Source: Pseudomonas sp. v388 (lineage in GTDB: Bacteria > Pseudomonadota > Gammaproteobacteria > Pseudomonadales > Pseudomonadaceae). From it: DNA of 64,000 bases. Position numbers and translations under genes: made by a program. The notes under the pieces were generated by a model. The model was not told where the DNA came from. It worked only from the letters and a program-made list of their open reading frames with translations, and made no database searches. Positions 30,657 to 41,456 of the stretch are shown piece by piece. Position 1 is the stretch's first letter; the number at the start of each line of letters is the position of its first letter. The DNA is taken from NCBI RefSeq assembly GCF_003935425.1, contig NZ_RHQN01000009.1:1-64000 (forward strand), in the 5' to 3' direction.

Positions 30657-31715
30657 GTGCGACACGCGTGGCGTGTCTCCATACTTCGAGGTGTAGCGCC
30701 ATCTTGAAGGGTTTCTTCAATGAGACCAAGAGCTTGGGTAGCCAACCCCATGAACCAAAGCGTCCCCATGGAGCCTATCGCTTTCAAGGGCTTCGTACGC
30801 TGCGGCGTATAGCGTACCCCCAAAACCGCTGAAGTACTCGGCAGCGCGGTTCAAGTCTGGTTCTCCAGACTCAGGAGTACACATTAATCTCAGCCCTAAC
30901 CGGCATACCCACGCGGGAAGAATCCCCGCAGGGGTTCCTCCTGCTTCAAAAACAGGAGGGATATTCATCGAGCAAGCTGTCATGACAGTCCTTGCCTCAC
31001 ATCACCTTGGAGACTCGAGCGAAAGCTCTGTCTGTCATTGTCCAACCACCTTGAATAAGGCGGGAGCGGACTCGTTGTACGACCAACGGTAGCCTAGGAA
31101 GACATGCGTCACTGGTAACGGTGAGGTGTGAAGCTCTTCCAACAATGTAGCCCCCTCAATGGGTGTGGTTCTGTCGTGAGGCAGACCACAGATGCTCGGA
31201 GCAGTACCGGGTTGAGGCGCTAGGCTGGCTGGCATGGGCAACGAAAGTGAACTGCTGATAAACACCGTAAGGATGACCATGCCTAAACTGCTGTCAGGCA
31301 TGAACCAAAAGGTATGGGGCGGGTTATTCCTGTGGGATTTGGGAATACGTCGTCATCAAGCCCCCGGTGAAAAGGTAGGCCCTAAACCAACCGTGTGACA
31401 GTCAGGGAACGTGGTAAGCCCGTATTGCCGCCCTAGTGGCAGGTTAGCCGTAAGGCGAACTGTTGGCAGTGCGGGTATGGGATCGCAGAAAAAGCGAACG
31501 CCACTCTGTAATGGAGTGGATAGGGATTGGAACATCATCCCACGGGAAACCGGGCAGACTTCTGCGTGGTCTCGCGTCGCATGAACCTTGAGCGACCTGT
31601 CTCAACATCGAAATTCGGAGATTCGAATTTCATCTTTTCTACCCTTGGCGGGAACGCACTCTCCCGTCAGGGAGACGTGCGTCTTCTGCTCGGGGCAACT
31701 TGAGAGGAAAGCAGC
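30657..31715 (+). ncRNA. Group II intron ribozyme 5' part (domains I-III, start of IV)
   Basis: About 1,060 bases from the GTGCG start to the maturase ATG with no convincing protein gene. It contains many short complementary segments and conserved-looking stretches such as GGGAACGTGGTAAGCCC (about 31408). It is longer than the usual ~550-700 bases before an intron ORF. Individual domains were not folded. Confidence 0.7.
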
Positions 31716-33425
31716 ATGGAAGAACATTGCCATCAGGCTGTGTCTGCGCTTTCCAGCGGGCCGCAACAATGGCACGACATCGATTGGTGTCGCGTCCAGC
31801 GGAACGTTCGGGAAATGCAGGTGCGAATTGCGAAGGCTTGTCGGGAGGGCAAATGGCGCAGGGTGAAAGCCTTGCAACGGATGCTGACCCGCTCCACCTC
31901 GGCCAAATTTTTGGCTGTGCGGAGAGTTACTGAAAACCAGGGCAAACGCACGACGGGAGTCGATCGTGAACTCTGGGATACACCCAACGCTAAATGGAAA
32001 GCGGCAAACGGTTTGAAGCGCCACGGGTATAGACCACGGCCTCTACGGCGTGTGTTTATCCCGAAGGCCAATGGCAAGGAACGCCCTCTGGGCATCCCCA
32101 CCATGACCGACAGAGCCATGCAAGCGCTGTATTTGCTGGCCCTTTCGCCCATCGCAGAGTCCACCGGCGATCCGAACAGCTACGGCTTCAGGATCGAACG
32201 ATCCACGGCGGATGCGATGGGGCAGTTGTTCATTTCCTTGTCCAAAAAGGCTTCGGCCCAATGGATTCTGGAGGCGGACATACAAGGGTGCTTCGACCAT
32301 ATCAACCACGATTGGCTTATTGCCAATGTGCCGACGGACAAGGAAGTCTTGAGGAAGTGGTTGAAAGCTGGCGTGATTCATAGAGGCCAGCTAACGGCAA
32401 CGAATGCCGGTACGCCACAAGGCGGGATTATCTCGCCGACCTTGGCAAATATGGTGCTGGACGGGCTGGAATCACGCCTCAAGTAACATCTCGGTGTGGC
32501 GAAAGCCAAAAAGCTGAAAATCAATGTGGTGCGATATGCGGATGACTTTGTGATTACCGGCGACTCGCAAGAGGTGTTGATGAACTTGGTCAAGCCTTGG
32601 GTAGAACAGTTCCTCGCAACGCGGGGATTGCAGTTGTCACCCGAGAAAACACAAATCGTGCACATCGAAGAAGGCTTCGACTTCCTTGGCTGGAACTTCC
32701 GCAAGTACAAAGGGAAGCTTCTGATCAAACCGAGCGGGAAAAACGTGAAAACGTTCTACCGCAAGGTAAAGGAGGTGATCAGTACACACAAAGCGGCGAA
32801 GCAGGAGGATCTGATCCGAGTGCTTAACCCGATACTGCGGGGCTGGGCGTTGTATCACCAACCTGTAGTAGCCAAGAAGGCGTACAGCCGCATGGATGAT
32901 CAGATCTACCGAGCTTTATGGCGTTGGGCACGGCGCAGGCATCCGAACAAGAGCCTCGACTGGATAGGAATGAAATATTTCCGCCCCGTCGACAATCGAA
33001 ACTCGGTTTTCTGCACGTCGATCATGGACGAGGTTGGGGACAAACGGACGATCAGGCTTTATGCCCTTGAGGCGACGCCGATTGAGCGGCACAGGAAGAT
33101 CAGCGGGTGCTACAACCCCTATGATCCCTCAATGGAAGCTATAGGTGAAAAGCTGCGAACGGACCGAATGCTGAAAAAGCTCAGGTACCGCAAGCAGGTC
33201 TTGAACCTGTACACCTCCCAAAAAGGACTGTGTCAACTATGCGCAAACCCCATTACTAGAGAGACCGGGTGGCATGACCACCACATCATTTATCGTTCAC
33301 AAGGCGGTAGAGACTCTCTGGACAACCGGGTACTATTGCATCCCATTTGTCACCAGCAGCTCCATGCTCGTGCATTAACAGTGACCAAACCGGCCCCAAT
33401 ACATCGGGGTTTTGTAGAGACTTGA
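31716..33425 (+). pseudogene. ltrA: Group II intron reverse transcriptase/maturase with in-frame stop
   Basis: One reading frame of 569 sense positions broken by TAA at 32484-32486. The first part (256 residues) has the N-terminal and RT0-RT4 blocks, including [16 protein letters not shown] and [17 protein letters not shown]. The second part begins in frame with HLGV and contains RT5 VVRYADDFVITG, the maturase domain and a C-terminal HNH/zinc region (CQLC...WHDHHI...LHPICHQQLH). GAGAGGAAA precedes the first ATG. A GTG at 32496 could restart translation but has no clear ribosome site. The final TGA overlaps domain V. Confidence 0.88.
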
Positions 33426-33457
33426 GCCGTATGCGCTGAAAGGCGCACGTACGGTTC
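33424..33457 (+). ncRNA. Group II intron domain V (catalytic hairpin)
   Basis: A 34-nt hairpin GAGCCGTATGCG...CGCACGTACGGTTC with a GAAA tetraloop-like centre, the canonical length and start of domain V. It looks intact, so the ribozyme core may still be active. Confidence 0.85.
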
Positions 33458-33567
33458 TTAGGGGGGGATGGGCCAGCAATGGTCTGTCCCTACCCGACTT
33501 TTCAGCCCATCGAGAGGCGTGCGGCCCCCACCGGGCTTATGGCGCGCAGGAAGCCCGGACTAATAAG

Positions 33568-36363
33568 ATGGCATTGAAATCCCCCGCGTTTCGTAAAAAA
33601 TTTCCGTTGCTCGTAACCGGCAGTTTGCTGGCGATGCAACCTCTAGCCACTCAGTTCGCGGTTGCTGCGGAACAGTATGACTGCTCAGTCTCTGCTTCGG
33701 GAGCCTGGAATTGTGCACCGAAGGCCAGCGCTGCTGCCGAGCTGCCACCGCGTCCCGTGCACAGCGCGACGTCGGTCAGTTCGAATGGCACCGTGGTTTC
33801 GGAAGGCGTTTCGGCCGGCGAACCTGTGGCCACGACCCAACTGGTCACCGAAGCCAAAGGCAAAGGCCTGAAGTCGCGTAGTGCTGACTACAGCCACCTT
33901 GACTGGGTTCCTCGTGAAAACCTCACGCCTGCGCAATTGGCCGAAACCGGTCCTTATTGCTCGGGTGCCTATGTCGAGCCCGTCCGGCCCGGCATGGACG
34001 ACAAGACCCCGATGGACGAGGCGCCGCTGTTCGTCGGCGCCAAAGCCTCGCGTTACGAGCAGGAAGCCCAGGTGGCTACCCTTGCCGGCGACGTGGTCCT
34101 GCGTCAGGGCAGCATGCAGGTCCAGGCCCAGGAAGCCGCCCTGCATCAGGCCGAGAACCGTGGCGAGCTGAACGGCGATGTCCGTCTGCGCGACAACGGC
34201 GCCCTGATCGTCGGCGACAAGGCCGAACTGCAGCTCGATACCGGTGAAGCCCGGGTCGACAACGCCGAATACGTCCTGCACAAGTCGAACATCCGCGGTA
34301 ACGCGCTGTACGCCAAGCGTGCCGAGAACGCGATCATCCGCCTCAAGGATGGTACGTATACCTCGTGCGAACCGGGCAGCAACGCCTGGACGCTGAAGGG
34401 CAACAACATCACGCTGAACCCGGCCACCGGCTTCGGTACCGCGACCAACGTCACCCTTCGGGTCAAGGACATACCGGTGTTCTACACGCCGTATATCTAC
34501 TTCCCGATCGACGACCGTCGTCAGTCCGGTTTCCTGCCGCCGTCCATCTCGACCAGTACCGACACCGGCCTGTCGTTGCTCACGCCTTACTACTTCAACC
34601 TGGCGCCGAACTATGACGCCACGTTGTACCCGCGCTACATGGCCAAGCGCGGCATGATGATGGAAGGCGAATTCCGCTATCTGACCAAGAGCAGTGAAGG
34701 TCAGGTGGGTGGCGCGTACCTCAATGACGAGGAAGACGAGCGCAAGCAGCAGTCCGACTATGAAAAGACCCGTTGGATGCTCAACTGGCAGCACAAGGGC
34801 GGTCTGGATTCGCGTTGGCTGACGCAGGTCGACTACACCGACATCAGCGACCCGTACTACTTCCAGGACCTGGAAAGCGAGCAGATCGGCGTAACCGGTA
34901 CTGATTTCGTCAACCAGCAGGGGTCTCTCACCTATCGCGGTGACAGCTACTCTGCCCTGCTGAATGCCCAGTCATACAAACTGGCGACCGTCACCCGGAT
35001 CACCCCGTACGACCGTATGCCGCAGCTTGCGCTCAACGGTACGCTGCCATTCAACCCAAGCGGCCTGCGGTTCGACTATCAGACCGAGCTGGTGCGCTTT
35101 GAGCGTGATCTGAGATCTGGAAGATACCTCAATGAAGACGGTGGCCCGATCAATGCCGACGGAACAGTGGGTGAGCGAAGGCTTGATGAGAATATTACCG
35201 GGCTAGACCGTGCCAACGGCACCCGTCTGAACCTGGCACCGTCCGTCAGCTTGCCGATGAACTGGAGCTATGGCTTTCTCACCCCCAAGCTGAAATATGT
35301 GTACACGCAATATGATCTTGACCTTGATGGCAAAGGCAAGACTGAAGCTGGTGATCGCTTCGATAGCAGCGTAAATCGCAGCATCCCGATCTTCAGCGTC
35401 GACAGCGGCCTGTACTTCGACCGCAATACGCAGTTGTTCGGCAAAAACTATCGGCAGACCCTGGAACCGCGCCTGTTCTATCTCTATGTTCCCGAGAAGG
35501 ATCAGGATGACATTCCGTCATTCGATACTGGCGAGACCACCTTCAACTACTCGTCGCTGTTTCGCGACAACCGTTTCAGCGGTTCCGACCGCATTGGCGA
35601 CGAGAACAAACTGTCGCTCGGCATCACTAATCGCTGGATCGAAGAAAATGGCTTCGAGCGTCAACGCTTCAGCATTGGTCAGGCGATTTATTTCGCAGAT
35701 CGTAAGGTGCAGTTGCCAGGGATTACGTTTGCCGACCGTGACGACGCCCAAGCCAACGTCTCGCCATACGCACTGGAATACGAATATCGCTTCAACCGCG
35801 ACTGGCGCTTCAACTCCGATTTCAACTGGGATCCGGACAGCCACAGCACCCGTTCGGGCAGCGCGATGTTCAATTACCAGCCTGAGGACAACCCGGGCAA
35901 GATCATCAACGCCGGCTATCGCTATCGTAACGACCAGGTCCGTTACGACCAGACTACCGGTCGCTGGACCGTTGGCGGCGGTGACTACGGCACCCCAGGT
36001 ACGCCGGGTTATGTGAAGGATTACTACAAGATCCAGCAACACGATTTCTCGGTCATCTGGCCAATCGTGCCGCAGTGGAGCCTCATCAGCCGCTGGCAGT
36101 ATGACTACAACCGCGACCGCACCATCGAAGCCTTTGGTGGTTTCGAGTACGACAACTGCTGCTGGAAACTGCGTCTGATCAACCGCTACTGGATTGACTA
36201 CGACGAGTTCAGCCAGGACGCGCCTGAAAACGAGAAAGGCGACCGCGGCATATTCCTACAAATTGTGTTGAAGGGACTCGGCGGCGTTACCGGCGCCAAA
36301 GTAGAGAGCTTCCTCGACCAAGGCATCCAAGGTTATCGTGAACGTGAAGACCAAGCTTTCTGA
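33568..36363 (+). CDS. lptD: LPS-assembly outer-membrane protein LptD
   Basis: Essential barrel that inserts LPS into the outer leaflet with LptE. In 931 residues it has a signal peptide (1-33), a Cys pair near the mature N-terminus ([13 protein letters not shown]), an LptA-like jellyroll domain (about 155-290), then the 26-strand-type barrel and a C-terminal Cys pair (DNCCWKL) for the inter-domain disulfides. It heads the lptD-surA-pdxA-rsmA-apaG-apaH operon. The intron ends 69 bases before its ATG, and no strong ribosome site is adjacent. Confidence 0.96.
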   Translation: MALKSPAFRKKFPLLVTGSLLAMQPLATQFAVAAEQYDCSVSASGAWNCAPKASAAAELPPRPVHSATSVSSNGTVVSEGVSAGEPVATTQLVTEAKGKGLKSRSADYSHLDWVPRENLTPAQLAETGPYCSGAYVEPVRPGMDDKTPMDEAPLFVGAKASRYEQEAQVATLAGDVVLRQGSMQVQAQEAALHQAENRGELNGDVRLRDNGALIVGDKAELQLDTGEARVDNAEYVLHKSNIRGNALYAKRAENAIIRLKDGTYTSCEPGSNAWTLKGNNITLNPATGFGTATNVTLRVKDIPVFYTPYIYFPIDDRRQSGFLPPSISTSTDTGLSLLTPYYFNLAPNYDATLYPRYMAKRGMMMEGEFRYLTKSSEGQVGGAYLNDEEDERKQQSDYEKTRWMLNWQHKGGLDSRWLTQVDYTDISDPYYFQDLESEQIGVTGTDFVNQQGSLTYRGDSYSALLNAQSYKLATVTRITPYDRMPQLALNGTLPFNPSGLRFDYQTELVRFERDLRSGRYLNEDGGPINADGTVGERRLDENITGLDRANGTRLNLAPSVSLPMNWSYGFLTPKLKYVYTQYDLDLDGKGKTEAGDRFDSSVNRSIPIFSVDSGLYFDRNTQLFGKNYRQTLEPRLFYLYVPEKDQDDIPSFDTGETTFNYSSLFRDNRFSGSDRIGDENKLSLGITNRWIEENGFERQRFSIGQAIYFADRKVQLPGITFADRDDAQANVSPYALEYEYRFNRDWRFNSDFNWDPDSHSTRSGSAMFNYQPEDNPGKIINAGYRYRNDQVRYDQTTGRWTVGGGDYGTPGTPGYVKDYYKIQQHDFSVIWPIVPQWSLISRWQYDYNRDRTIEAFGGFEYDNCCWKLRLINRYWIDYDEFSQDAPENEKGDRGIFLQIVLKGLGGVTGAKVESFLDQGIQGYREREDQAF

Positions 36364-37666
36364 TTGTCTGCGCCCGCTGATGCTGGGCGCGTTACTCCTG
36401 AGCGGCGCCGTGCATGCAGCGGTGCAACCCCTGGACAGCGTCGTGGCCATCGTCGATAACGACGTGATCATGAAGAGCCAGATGGACCAACGCGTCCGTG
36501 AGGTTCAGCAAACCATCGCCAAGCGTGGCGGTGGCACGCCGCCGGCCGAAGCACTGCAAGCGCAGGTCCTGGATCGCCTGATCCTGGAAAACCTGCAATT
36601 GCAGATGGGCGAGCGCTCCGGCATCCGTATCACGGATGAAGAGCTGAACCAGGCCATTGGCACCATCGCCCAGCGCAACAACATGAGCGTCGAGCAATTC
36701 CGTGCCGCACTGGCTCACGACGGCGTGTCGTACAACGATGCCCGCGAGCAGGTTCGTCGCGAAATGGTCATCAGCCGTGTGCGTCAGCGCCGGGTTGCCG
36801 AGCGTATCCAGGTCTCCGAGCAGGAAGTGAAGAACTTTCTGGCTTCCGACCAGGGCAAGGCTCAGCTGTCGGAAGAGTTCCACCTGGCCAGTATCATGAT
36901 CGCCACGCCTGACAGCGCTTCTTCGGATGCGATCCAGGCGGCGGCTCGTCAGGCCCAGGACATTTACGCCCAACTCAAGAAAGGCGCGGACTTCGCCCAG
37001 ATGGCGATTGCCAAATCGGCGAGCGAAAGCGCGCTGGAAGGCGGCGACATGGGCTGGCGTAAAGCGGCCCAGTTGCCGCCTCCGTTCGGCGACATGCTTG
37101 GTTCGATGCCGGTGGGTGACGTAACGCCACCTGCCCGCACGCCTGGCGGGTTCATCATCCTCAAGTTGCTGGAAAAACGCGGCGGCCAGGGTCAGGCTCA
37201 GATGCGCGACGAAGTCCATGTTCGTCACATCCTGATCAAGCCAAGCGAAATCCGCAGCGAAGAAGAAACCCGTCGCCTTGCGCAAAAACTCTACGACCGT
37301 ATCGAGAACGGCGAAGACTTCAGCGAGCTGGCCAAGAGTTTCTCGGAAGATCCGGGTTCGGCACTCAACGGCGGCGACCTGAACTGGGTCGATCCCAACT
37401 CGCTGGTACCGGAGTTCCGCGAAGTCATGAACGAGACACCTCAAGGTGCCTTGTCCAAGCCGTTCAAGACCGCTTACGGTTGGCACGTCCTGGAAGTCCT
37501 GGGCCGTCGCGCCACGGACGCTACCAGCCAGGCCCGTGACCAGCAGGCCCTGAGCGTGCTGCGCAACCGCAAGTACGATGAAGAGCTGCAAACCTGGCTG
37601 CGTCAGATCCGTGACGAAGCCTACGTCGAGATCAAGCTTCCCGGCGCAGCCCAGGCCGCTCAGTGA
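36338..37666 (+). CDS. surA: Periplasmic chaperone/peptidyl-prolyl isomerase SurA
   Basis: Escorts outer-membrane proteins, including LptD, to the Bam complex. In 442 residues it has a signal peptide (1-27), the SurA N-domain, two parvulin domains (about 180-280 and 290-390; [18 protein letters not shown]) and a C-terminal helix. The start is GTG 36338, chosen for AAGG five bases upstream; GTG 36344 is an alternative. It overlaps the lptD end by 26 bases, so the genes are coupled. Confidence 0.95.
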   Translation: MNVKTKLSDCLRPLMLGALLLSGAVHAAVQPLDSVVAIVDNDVIMKSQMDQRVREVQQTIAKRGGGTPPAEALQAQVLDRLILENLQLQMGERSGIRITDEELNQAIGTIAQRNNMSVEQFRAALAHDGVSYNDAREQVRREMVISRVRQRRVAERIQVSEQEVKNFLASDQGKAQLSEEFHLASIMIATPDSASSDAIQAAARQAQDIYAQLKKGADFAQMAIAKSASESALEGGDMGWRKAAQLPPPFGDMLGSMPVGDVTPPARTPGGFIILKLLEKRGGQGQAQMRDEVHVRHILIKPSEIRSEEETRRLAQKLYDRIENGEDFSELAKSFSEDPGSALNGGDLNWVDPNSLVPEFREVMNETPQGALSKPFKTAYGWHVLEVLGRRATDATSQARDQQALSVLRNRKYDEELQTWLRQIRDEAYVEIKLPGAAQAAQ

Positions 37667-38652
37667 AGTCCAGGCGTTTTGCAGTGACACCCGGCGAGCC
37701 GGCCGGCATTGGTCCTGACCTTTGCCTGCTGCTCGCCCAGCATCCTCAGCCACACCCCCTGATTGCCATCACCAGTCGCGACCTGCTCCTTGAGCGGGCC
37801 GCGCAGCTGGGTGTGCCGGTCAATCTGCTGACCGTGACCGACGATGCCTTTCCGGACGTGCCTGCGCCGGCCGGTAGCCTTTACGTGTGGGACACACCGC
37901 TGGCTGCGCCTGTCGTGACCGGCAAGCTGGACAAGGCCAATGCGGCCTTCGTCCTGCAAACCCTGACACGCGCAGCCCAAGGCTGTCTGGACGGATCGTT
38001 TGCCGGAATGATCACCGCGCCCGTGCACAAGGGCGTGATCAACGAAGGCGGCATTGCTTTCTCGGGGCACACCGAGTTTCTCGCCGAGCTGACCCACACC
38101 GAACAGGTGGTGATGATGCTGGCCACCGGCGACTTGCGTGTCGCGCTGGTCACCACGCACCTGCCCTTGCGCGAGGTGGCCGATGCCATCACCCCTGATC
38201 GCCTCGAACGGGTGACACGCATCCTGCACGCGGACCTGATGAACAAGTTCGGCATTGCCCGGCCTCGCATCCTGGTCTGCGGCCTGAACCCTCATGCCGG
38301 TGAAAGCGGGCATCTGGGCCGTGAAGAACTCGACATCATCGAACCTACCCTGGAGCGTCTGCGCGGCGAAGGCCTGGACCTGCGCGGCCCGCTGCCTGCA
38401 GACACTCTGTTTACCCCCAAATATCTGGAGCACTGCGACGCAGTGCTGGCGATGTACCACGATCAGGGTTTACCTGTGCTGAAGTACAAGGGCTTCGGCG
38501 CGGCGGTCAACGTCACGCTGGGCCTGCCGATCGTGCGCACATCCGTGGATCACGGCACTGCGCTGGATCTGGCGGGCACCGGCAATATCGACACCGGCAG
38601 CCTGCGCGTGGCTTTACAAACCGCCTACCAGATGGCCGAGACTCATTCATGA
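37663..38652 (+). CDS. pdxA: 4-hydroxythreonine-4-phosphate dehydrogenase
   Basis: NAD-dependent step of pyridoxal-5-phosphate synthesis. The 329-residue protein starts at a GTG that overlaps the surA stop (GTGA). Family motifs are [12 protein letters not shown], the metal-binding [15 protein letters not shown] and [11 protein letters not shown]. The position between surA and rsmA is conserved in gammaproteobacteria. Confidence 0.96.
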   Translation: MKSRRFAVTPGEPAGIGPDLCLLLAQHPQPHPLIAITSRDLLLERAAQLGVPVNLLTVTDDAFPDVPAPAGSLYVWDTPLAAPVVTGKLDKANAAFVLQTLTRAAQGCLDGSFAGMITAPVHKGVINEGGIAFSGHTEFLAELTHTEQVVMMLATGDLRVALVTTHLPLREVADAITPDRLERVTRILHADLMNKFGIARPRILVCGLNPHAGESGHLGREELDIIEPTLERLRGEGLDLRGPLPADTLFTPKYLEHCDAVLAMYHDQGLPVLKYKGFGAAVNVTLGLPIVRTSVDHGTALDLAGTGNIDTGSLRVALQTAYQMAETHS

Positions 38653-39455
38653 CCGAGCAATACCAGCACAAGGCGCGCAAGCGCTTCGGGCAAAACTTCC
38701 TGCACGATGCAGGCGTAATCGACAAGATCCTGCGCGCCATTCGCGCCAAGCCCGAGGACCGCATGCTGGAAATCGGCCCGGGCCAGGGTGCGCTGACCGA
38801 GGGCCTGCTCAACAGCGGCGCGCGGCTGGACGTGGTCGAACTCGACAAAGACCTGATTCCGATCCTCAACGCCCAGTTCGCCACCAAGGCGAACTTCAAC
38901 CTGCATCAGGGCGATGCGCTGAAATTCGACTTCAATACCCTGGGTGCCGATCCGCACACCTTGCGCGTGGTCGGTAACCTGCCCTACAACATTTCCACGC
39001 CGCTGATCTTCCACCTGCTGCAGAACTCCGGCCTGATCCGCGACATGCACTTCATGCTGCAAAAGGAAGTGGTCGAGCGTCTTGCCGCAGGTCCGGGCGG
39101 TGGCGACTGGGGTCGCCTGTCGATCATGGTTCAGTACCACTGCCGCGTGGAGCATTTGTTCAACGTAGGGCCAGGTGCCTTCAACCCGCCACCCAAGGTC
39201 GATTCAGCCATCGTACGGCTGGTGCCGCACGAAACGCTGCCGCACCCGGCCAAGGATCACCGGGTACTGGAGCGTGTCGTTCGCGAAGCCTTCAACCAGC
39301 GACGCAAGACCCTGCGCAATACTCTGAAGCTGTTGCTTACCGCTGACGAAATCGCCGCCGCCGGTGTCGATGGCAGCCTGCGCCCCGAGCAGCTGGATCT
39401 GGCTGCATTCGTGCGACTGGCGGACACGCTGAGCGAGAAAACCGTCGCCGAATAA
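38649..39455 (+). CDS. rsmA: 16S rRNA dimethyladenosine transferase
   Basis: SAM-dependent enzyme that dimethylates two adjacent adenines near the 3' end of 16S rRNA during 30S maturation. In 268 residues: [12 protein letters not shown] motif [12 protein letters not shown] and catalytic NLPYNIS. The ATG overlaps the pdxA stop by 4 bases. Confidence 0.97.
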   Translation: MTEQYQHKARKRFGQNFLHDAGVIDKILRAIRAKPEDRMLEIGPGQGALTEGLLNSGARLDVVELDKDLIPILNAQFATKANFNLHQGDALKFDFNTLGADPHTLRVVGNLPYNISTPLIFHLLQNSGLIRDMHFMLQKEVVERLAAGPGGGDWGRLSIMVQYHCRVEHLFNVGPGAFNPPPKVDSAIVRLVPHETLPHPAKDHRVLERVVREAFNQRRKTLRNTLKLLLTADEIAAAGVDGSLRPEQLDLAAFVRLADTLSEKTVAE

Positions 39456-39573
39456 GCGCCCAGGACGAGTCGACGGCGGCTTGCCATTAGTCATTACCCG
39501 TCGACTTGTCCTAGACTGAGCTTTCCGAGGCGTACCTCAGTTGTTTTCGCCACAGCTTTTCAAGGCCTACTGC

Positions 39574-39954
39574 ATGTCCGATTCCCGTTACCAGATCGAC
39601 GTCAGCGTCGTCACTCGCTTCCTCGCAGAACAATCGCAGCCCGAGCAGAATCGTTTCGCCTTCGCCTACACCATCACCGTGCAGAACAATGGCGAGCTGC
39701 CAGCCAAACTGCTGTCTCGTCACTGGGTGATCACCGATGGCGACGGCCATGTCGAGGAAGTTCGCGGCGAAGGCGTGGTAGGCCAGCAACCACTGATTCA
39801 GGCCGGCCAGAGCCATACCTACAGCAGCGGCACCGTGATGACGACCAGGGTGGGCAACATGCAGGGCACCTATCAGATGCTCGCCGAAGACGGCAAACGT
39901 TTCGATGCGGTCATCGCGCCCTTCCGCCTGGCCGTACCCGGTTCCCTTCACTGA
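39574..39954 (+). CDS. apaG: ApaG protein
   Basis: Protein of 126 residues from the ApaG/DUF525 fibronectin-like family; molecular role not settled (linked to Co/Mg resistance in enterobacteria). GxGxxG-like GEGVVGQQP and YSSGTVMTT are family segments. I start at MSDSRYQID (39574). Its stop overlaps the apaH ATG by one base (TGATG). Confidence 0.93.
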   Translation: MSDSRYQIDVSVVTRFLAEQSQPEQNRFAFAYTITVQNNGELPAKLLSRHWVITDGDGHVEEVRGEGVVGQQPLIQAGQSHTYSSGTVMTTRVGNMQGTYQMLAEDGKRFDAVIAPFRLAVPGSLH

Positions 39955-40826
39955 TGGCAGCGTATGCAGTCGGCGACCTGCAGGGTTGCCTGGAACCTCT
40001 GAAGTGTCTGCTCGACCATGTCCACTTCGATCCGCTCAAGGATCAACTGTGGCTGGTGGGCGATCTGGTCAATCGCGGCCCGCAATCGCTGGAAACCCTG
40101 CGCTACCTGTACGGCATCCGGGACTCGGTGGTGTGCGTCCTGGGCAACCACGATCTGCACCTGCTTGCCGCCTCGCGCAAGATAGACCGGCTCAAGAAAG
40201 GCGATACCCTGGACGAAATCCTCCAGGCGCCGGACCGCGATCAACTGCTGGACTGGTTACGTCGGCAAAAGCTCATGCACTACGATGCCGAACGCAACAT
40301 GGCCATGGTCCACGCCGGCATTCCGCCTCAATGGTCGCTGAAAAAAGCCCTGAAACACGCCCAGGAGGTCGAAGAAACGCTGCGTGATGACGCTTTGATC
40401 GAGCTGTACCTCAACGACATGTACGGCAACGAACCGGCCAAGTGGAACAGTGACCTGCGCGGCGTGACGCGACTGCGGGTCATCACCAACTATTTCACGC
40501 GCATGCGTTTCTGCAACCGTGATGGCAAACTCGACCTCAAGGCCAAGGAAGGGGTCGAGACCGCTCCGCCCGGCTTTGCCCCCTGGTTCAGCCACAAACA
40601 CCGCAAGACCAAAGCCGTGAAAATCGTCTTTGGACACTGGGCGGCCCTGGAGGGACGCTGCGAAGAACCCGGCGTCTACGCGCTGGACAGCGGCTGCGTG
40701 TGGGGTGGCGCGTTGACGCTGCTCGATCTGGACAGCCTGGAACGCCACCGGTGCACTTGCGACGCCCAGGGCAATGCCGCCTCGGGTGCCATACCAAGAA
40801 ACCCGGCCAGCCTGGCCGGTCGATAG
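39954..40826 (+). CDS. apaH: Symmetrical bis(5'-nucleosyl)-tetraphosphatase
   Basis: Metallophosphoesterase that splits Ap4A to two ADP and also removes Np4 caps from RNA in E. coli. The 290-residue protein has the motifs [19 protein letters not shown] and GNHDLHLL, plus the late HAG and GHWA segments. The last ~20 residues are variable. Coupled to apaG. Confidence 0.96.
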   Translation: MAAYAVGDLQGCLEPLKCLLDHVHFDPLKDQLWLVGDLVNRGPQSLETLRYLYGIRDSVVCVLGNHDLHLLAASRKIDRLKKGDTLDEILQAPDRDQLLDWLRRQKLMHYDAERNMAMVHAGIPPQWSLKKALKHAQEVEETLRDDALIELYLNDMYGNEPAKWNSDLRGVTRLRVITNYFTRMRFCNRDGKLDLKAKEGVETAPPGFAPWFSHKHRKTKAVKIVFGHWAALEGRCEEPGVYALDSGCVWGGALTLLDLDSLERHRCTCDAQGNAASGAIPRNPASLAGR

Positions 40827-40848
40827 TCTCAGTTCAGGAGTCCCTCTG

Positions 40849-41169
40849 ATGACCGAATTCAAACGAATCCCTCCCCAGGAAGTCCACGCCTTGCGTGAAC
40901 AGGGCGCCGTGGTGGTCGACATCCGCGATCCGCAGACTTTCGAAAGCGGTCACATCACTGACTCGTTGCATCTGGATAATCACTCGCTGGTCGATTTCAT
41001 CGCCGGCGCCGATCTCGACAAACCACTGGTGGTCGTCTGCTACCACGGCAATTCCAGCCAGAGCGCCGCGGCCTACCTCACAGGCCAGGGTTTCTCGGAC
41101 GTGTACAGCATGGACGGCGGTTTCGAACTCTGGCGTGCCACGTACCCCGGCGAAATCGCCCAAGGCTGA
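40849..41169 (+). CDS. glpE: Thiosulfate sulfurtransferase GlpE (rhodanese)
   Basis: Single-domain rhodanese of 106 residues with the active-site loop CYHGNSSQS (catalytic Cys) and [10 protein letters not shown]. It transfers sulfane sulfur to cyanide or thiols. AGGAG precedes the ATG at 40849, 22 bases after apaH. The frame stays open upstream only as a shadow of the apaH 3' end. Confidence 0.92.
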   Translation: MTEFKRIPPQEVHALREQGAVVVDIRDPQTFESGHITDSLHLDNHSLVDFIAGADLDKPLVVVCYHGNSSQSAAAYLTGQGFSDVYSMDGGFELWRATYPGEIAQG

Positions 41170-41456
41170 GCAAAATTTTTTTCGGGCGTTCGATCCCGCG
41201 TGGTACGCGGGCTTGCGCCCGAAGTGACGAACGGTCGAGGTCTCTTCTCGCTCATCCCTCCTTTATCTTTCAGAAACCGAACTATCCTTAGCCTCAGGCC
41301 ATCCGTAATCAGGGGAGAGCCGGTACACCGGCGCGTGGGTCATCGGTAGTTACTTTTATGGTGTTCTGGGGGGTAAACGGCATCTGATTCATTCAGCTGC
41401 TGCCAGCATCGACTGACGATCCGCCGCCGGCTCTACGTATCGAGCGAGGTGACGTC

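Larger units (their letters stand above)
30657..33498 (+). mobile_element. Group II intron with HNH-type maturase ORF
   Basis: About 2.84 kb inserted between amgK and lptD. The 5' end at 30657 begins GTGCG, the group II consensus. Near the 3' end a 34-nt domain V (33424-33457) is followed by a domain VI hairpin, and the sequence ends in ...CCCGAC at about 33498. The ORF at 31716-33425 encodes RT, maturase and HNH parts. The RT N-terminus style suggests the chloroplast-like class. The 3' boundary may be off by one or two bases. It lies on the same strand as lptD. Confidence 0.93.

Noticed and set aside
32496-33425. Second half of the maturase as an independent gene
   Set aside because: The frame is continuous with the first half apart from one TAA and the GTG lacks a ribosome site; treated as one broken gene.
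41170-41220. Hairpin after glpE with a T-run
   Set aside because: T7 lies before the stem on the plus strand, and the other strand gives an A-run, so it is not a normal terminator in either direction.
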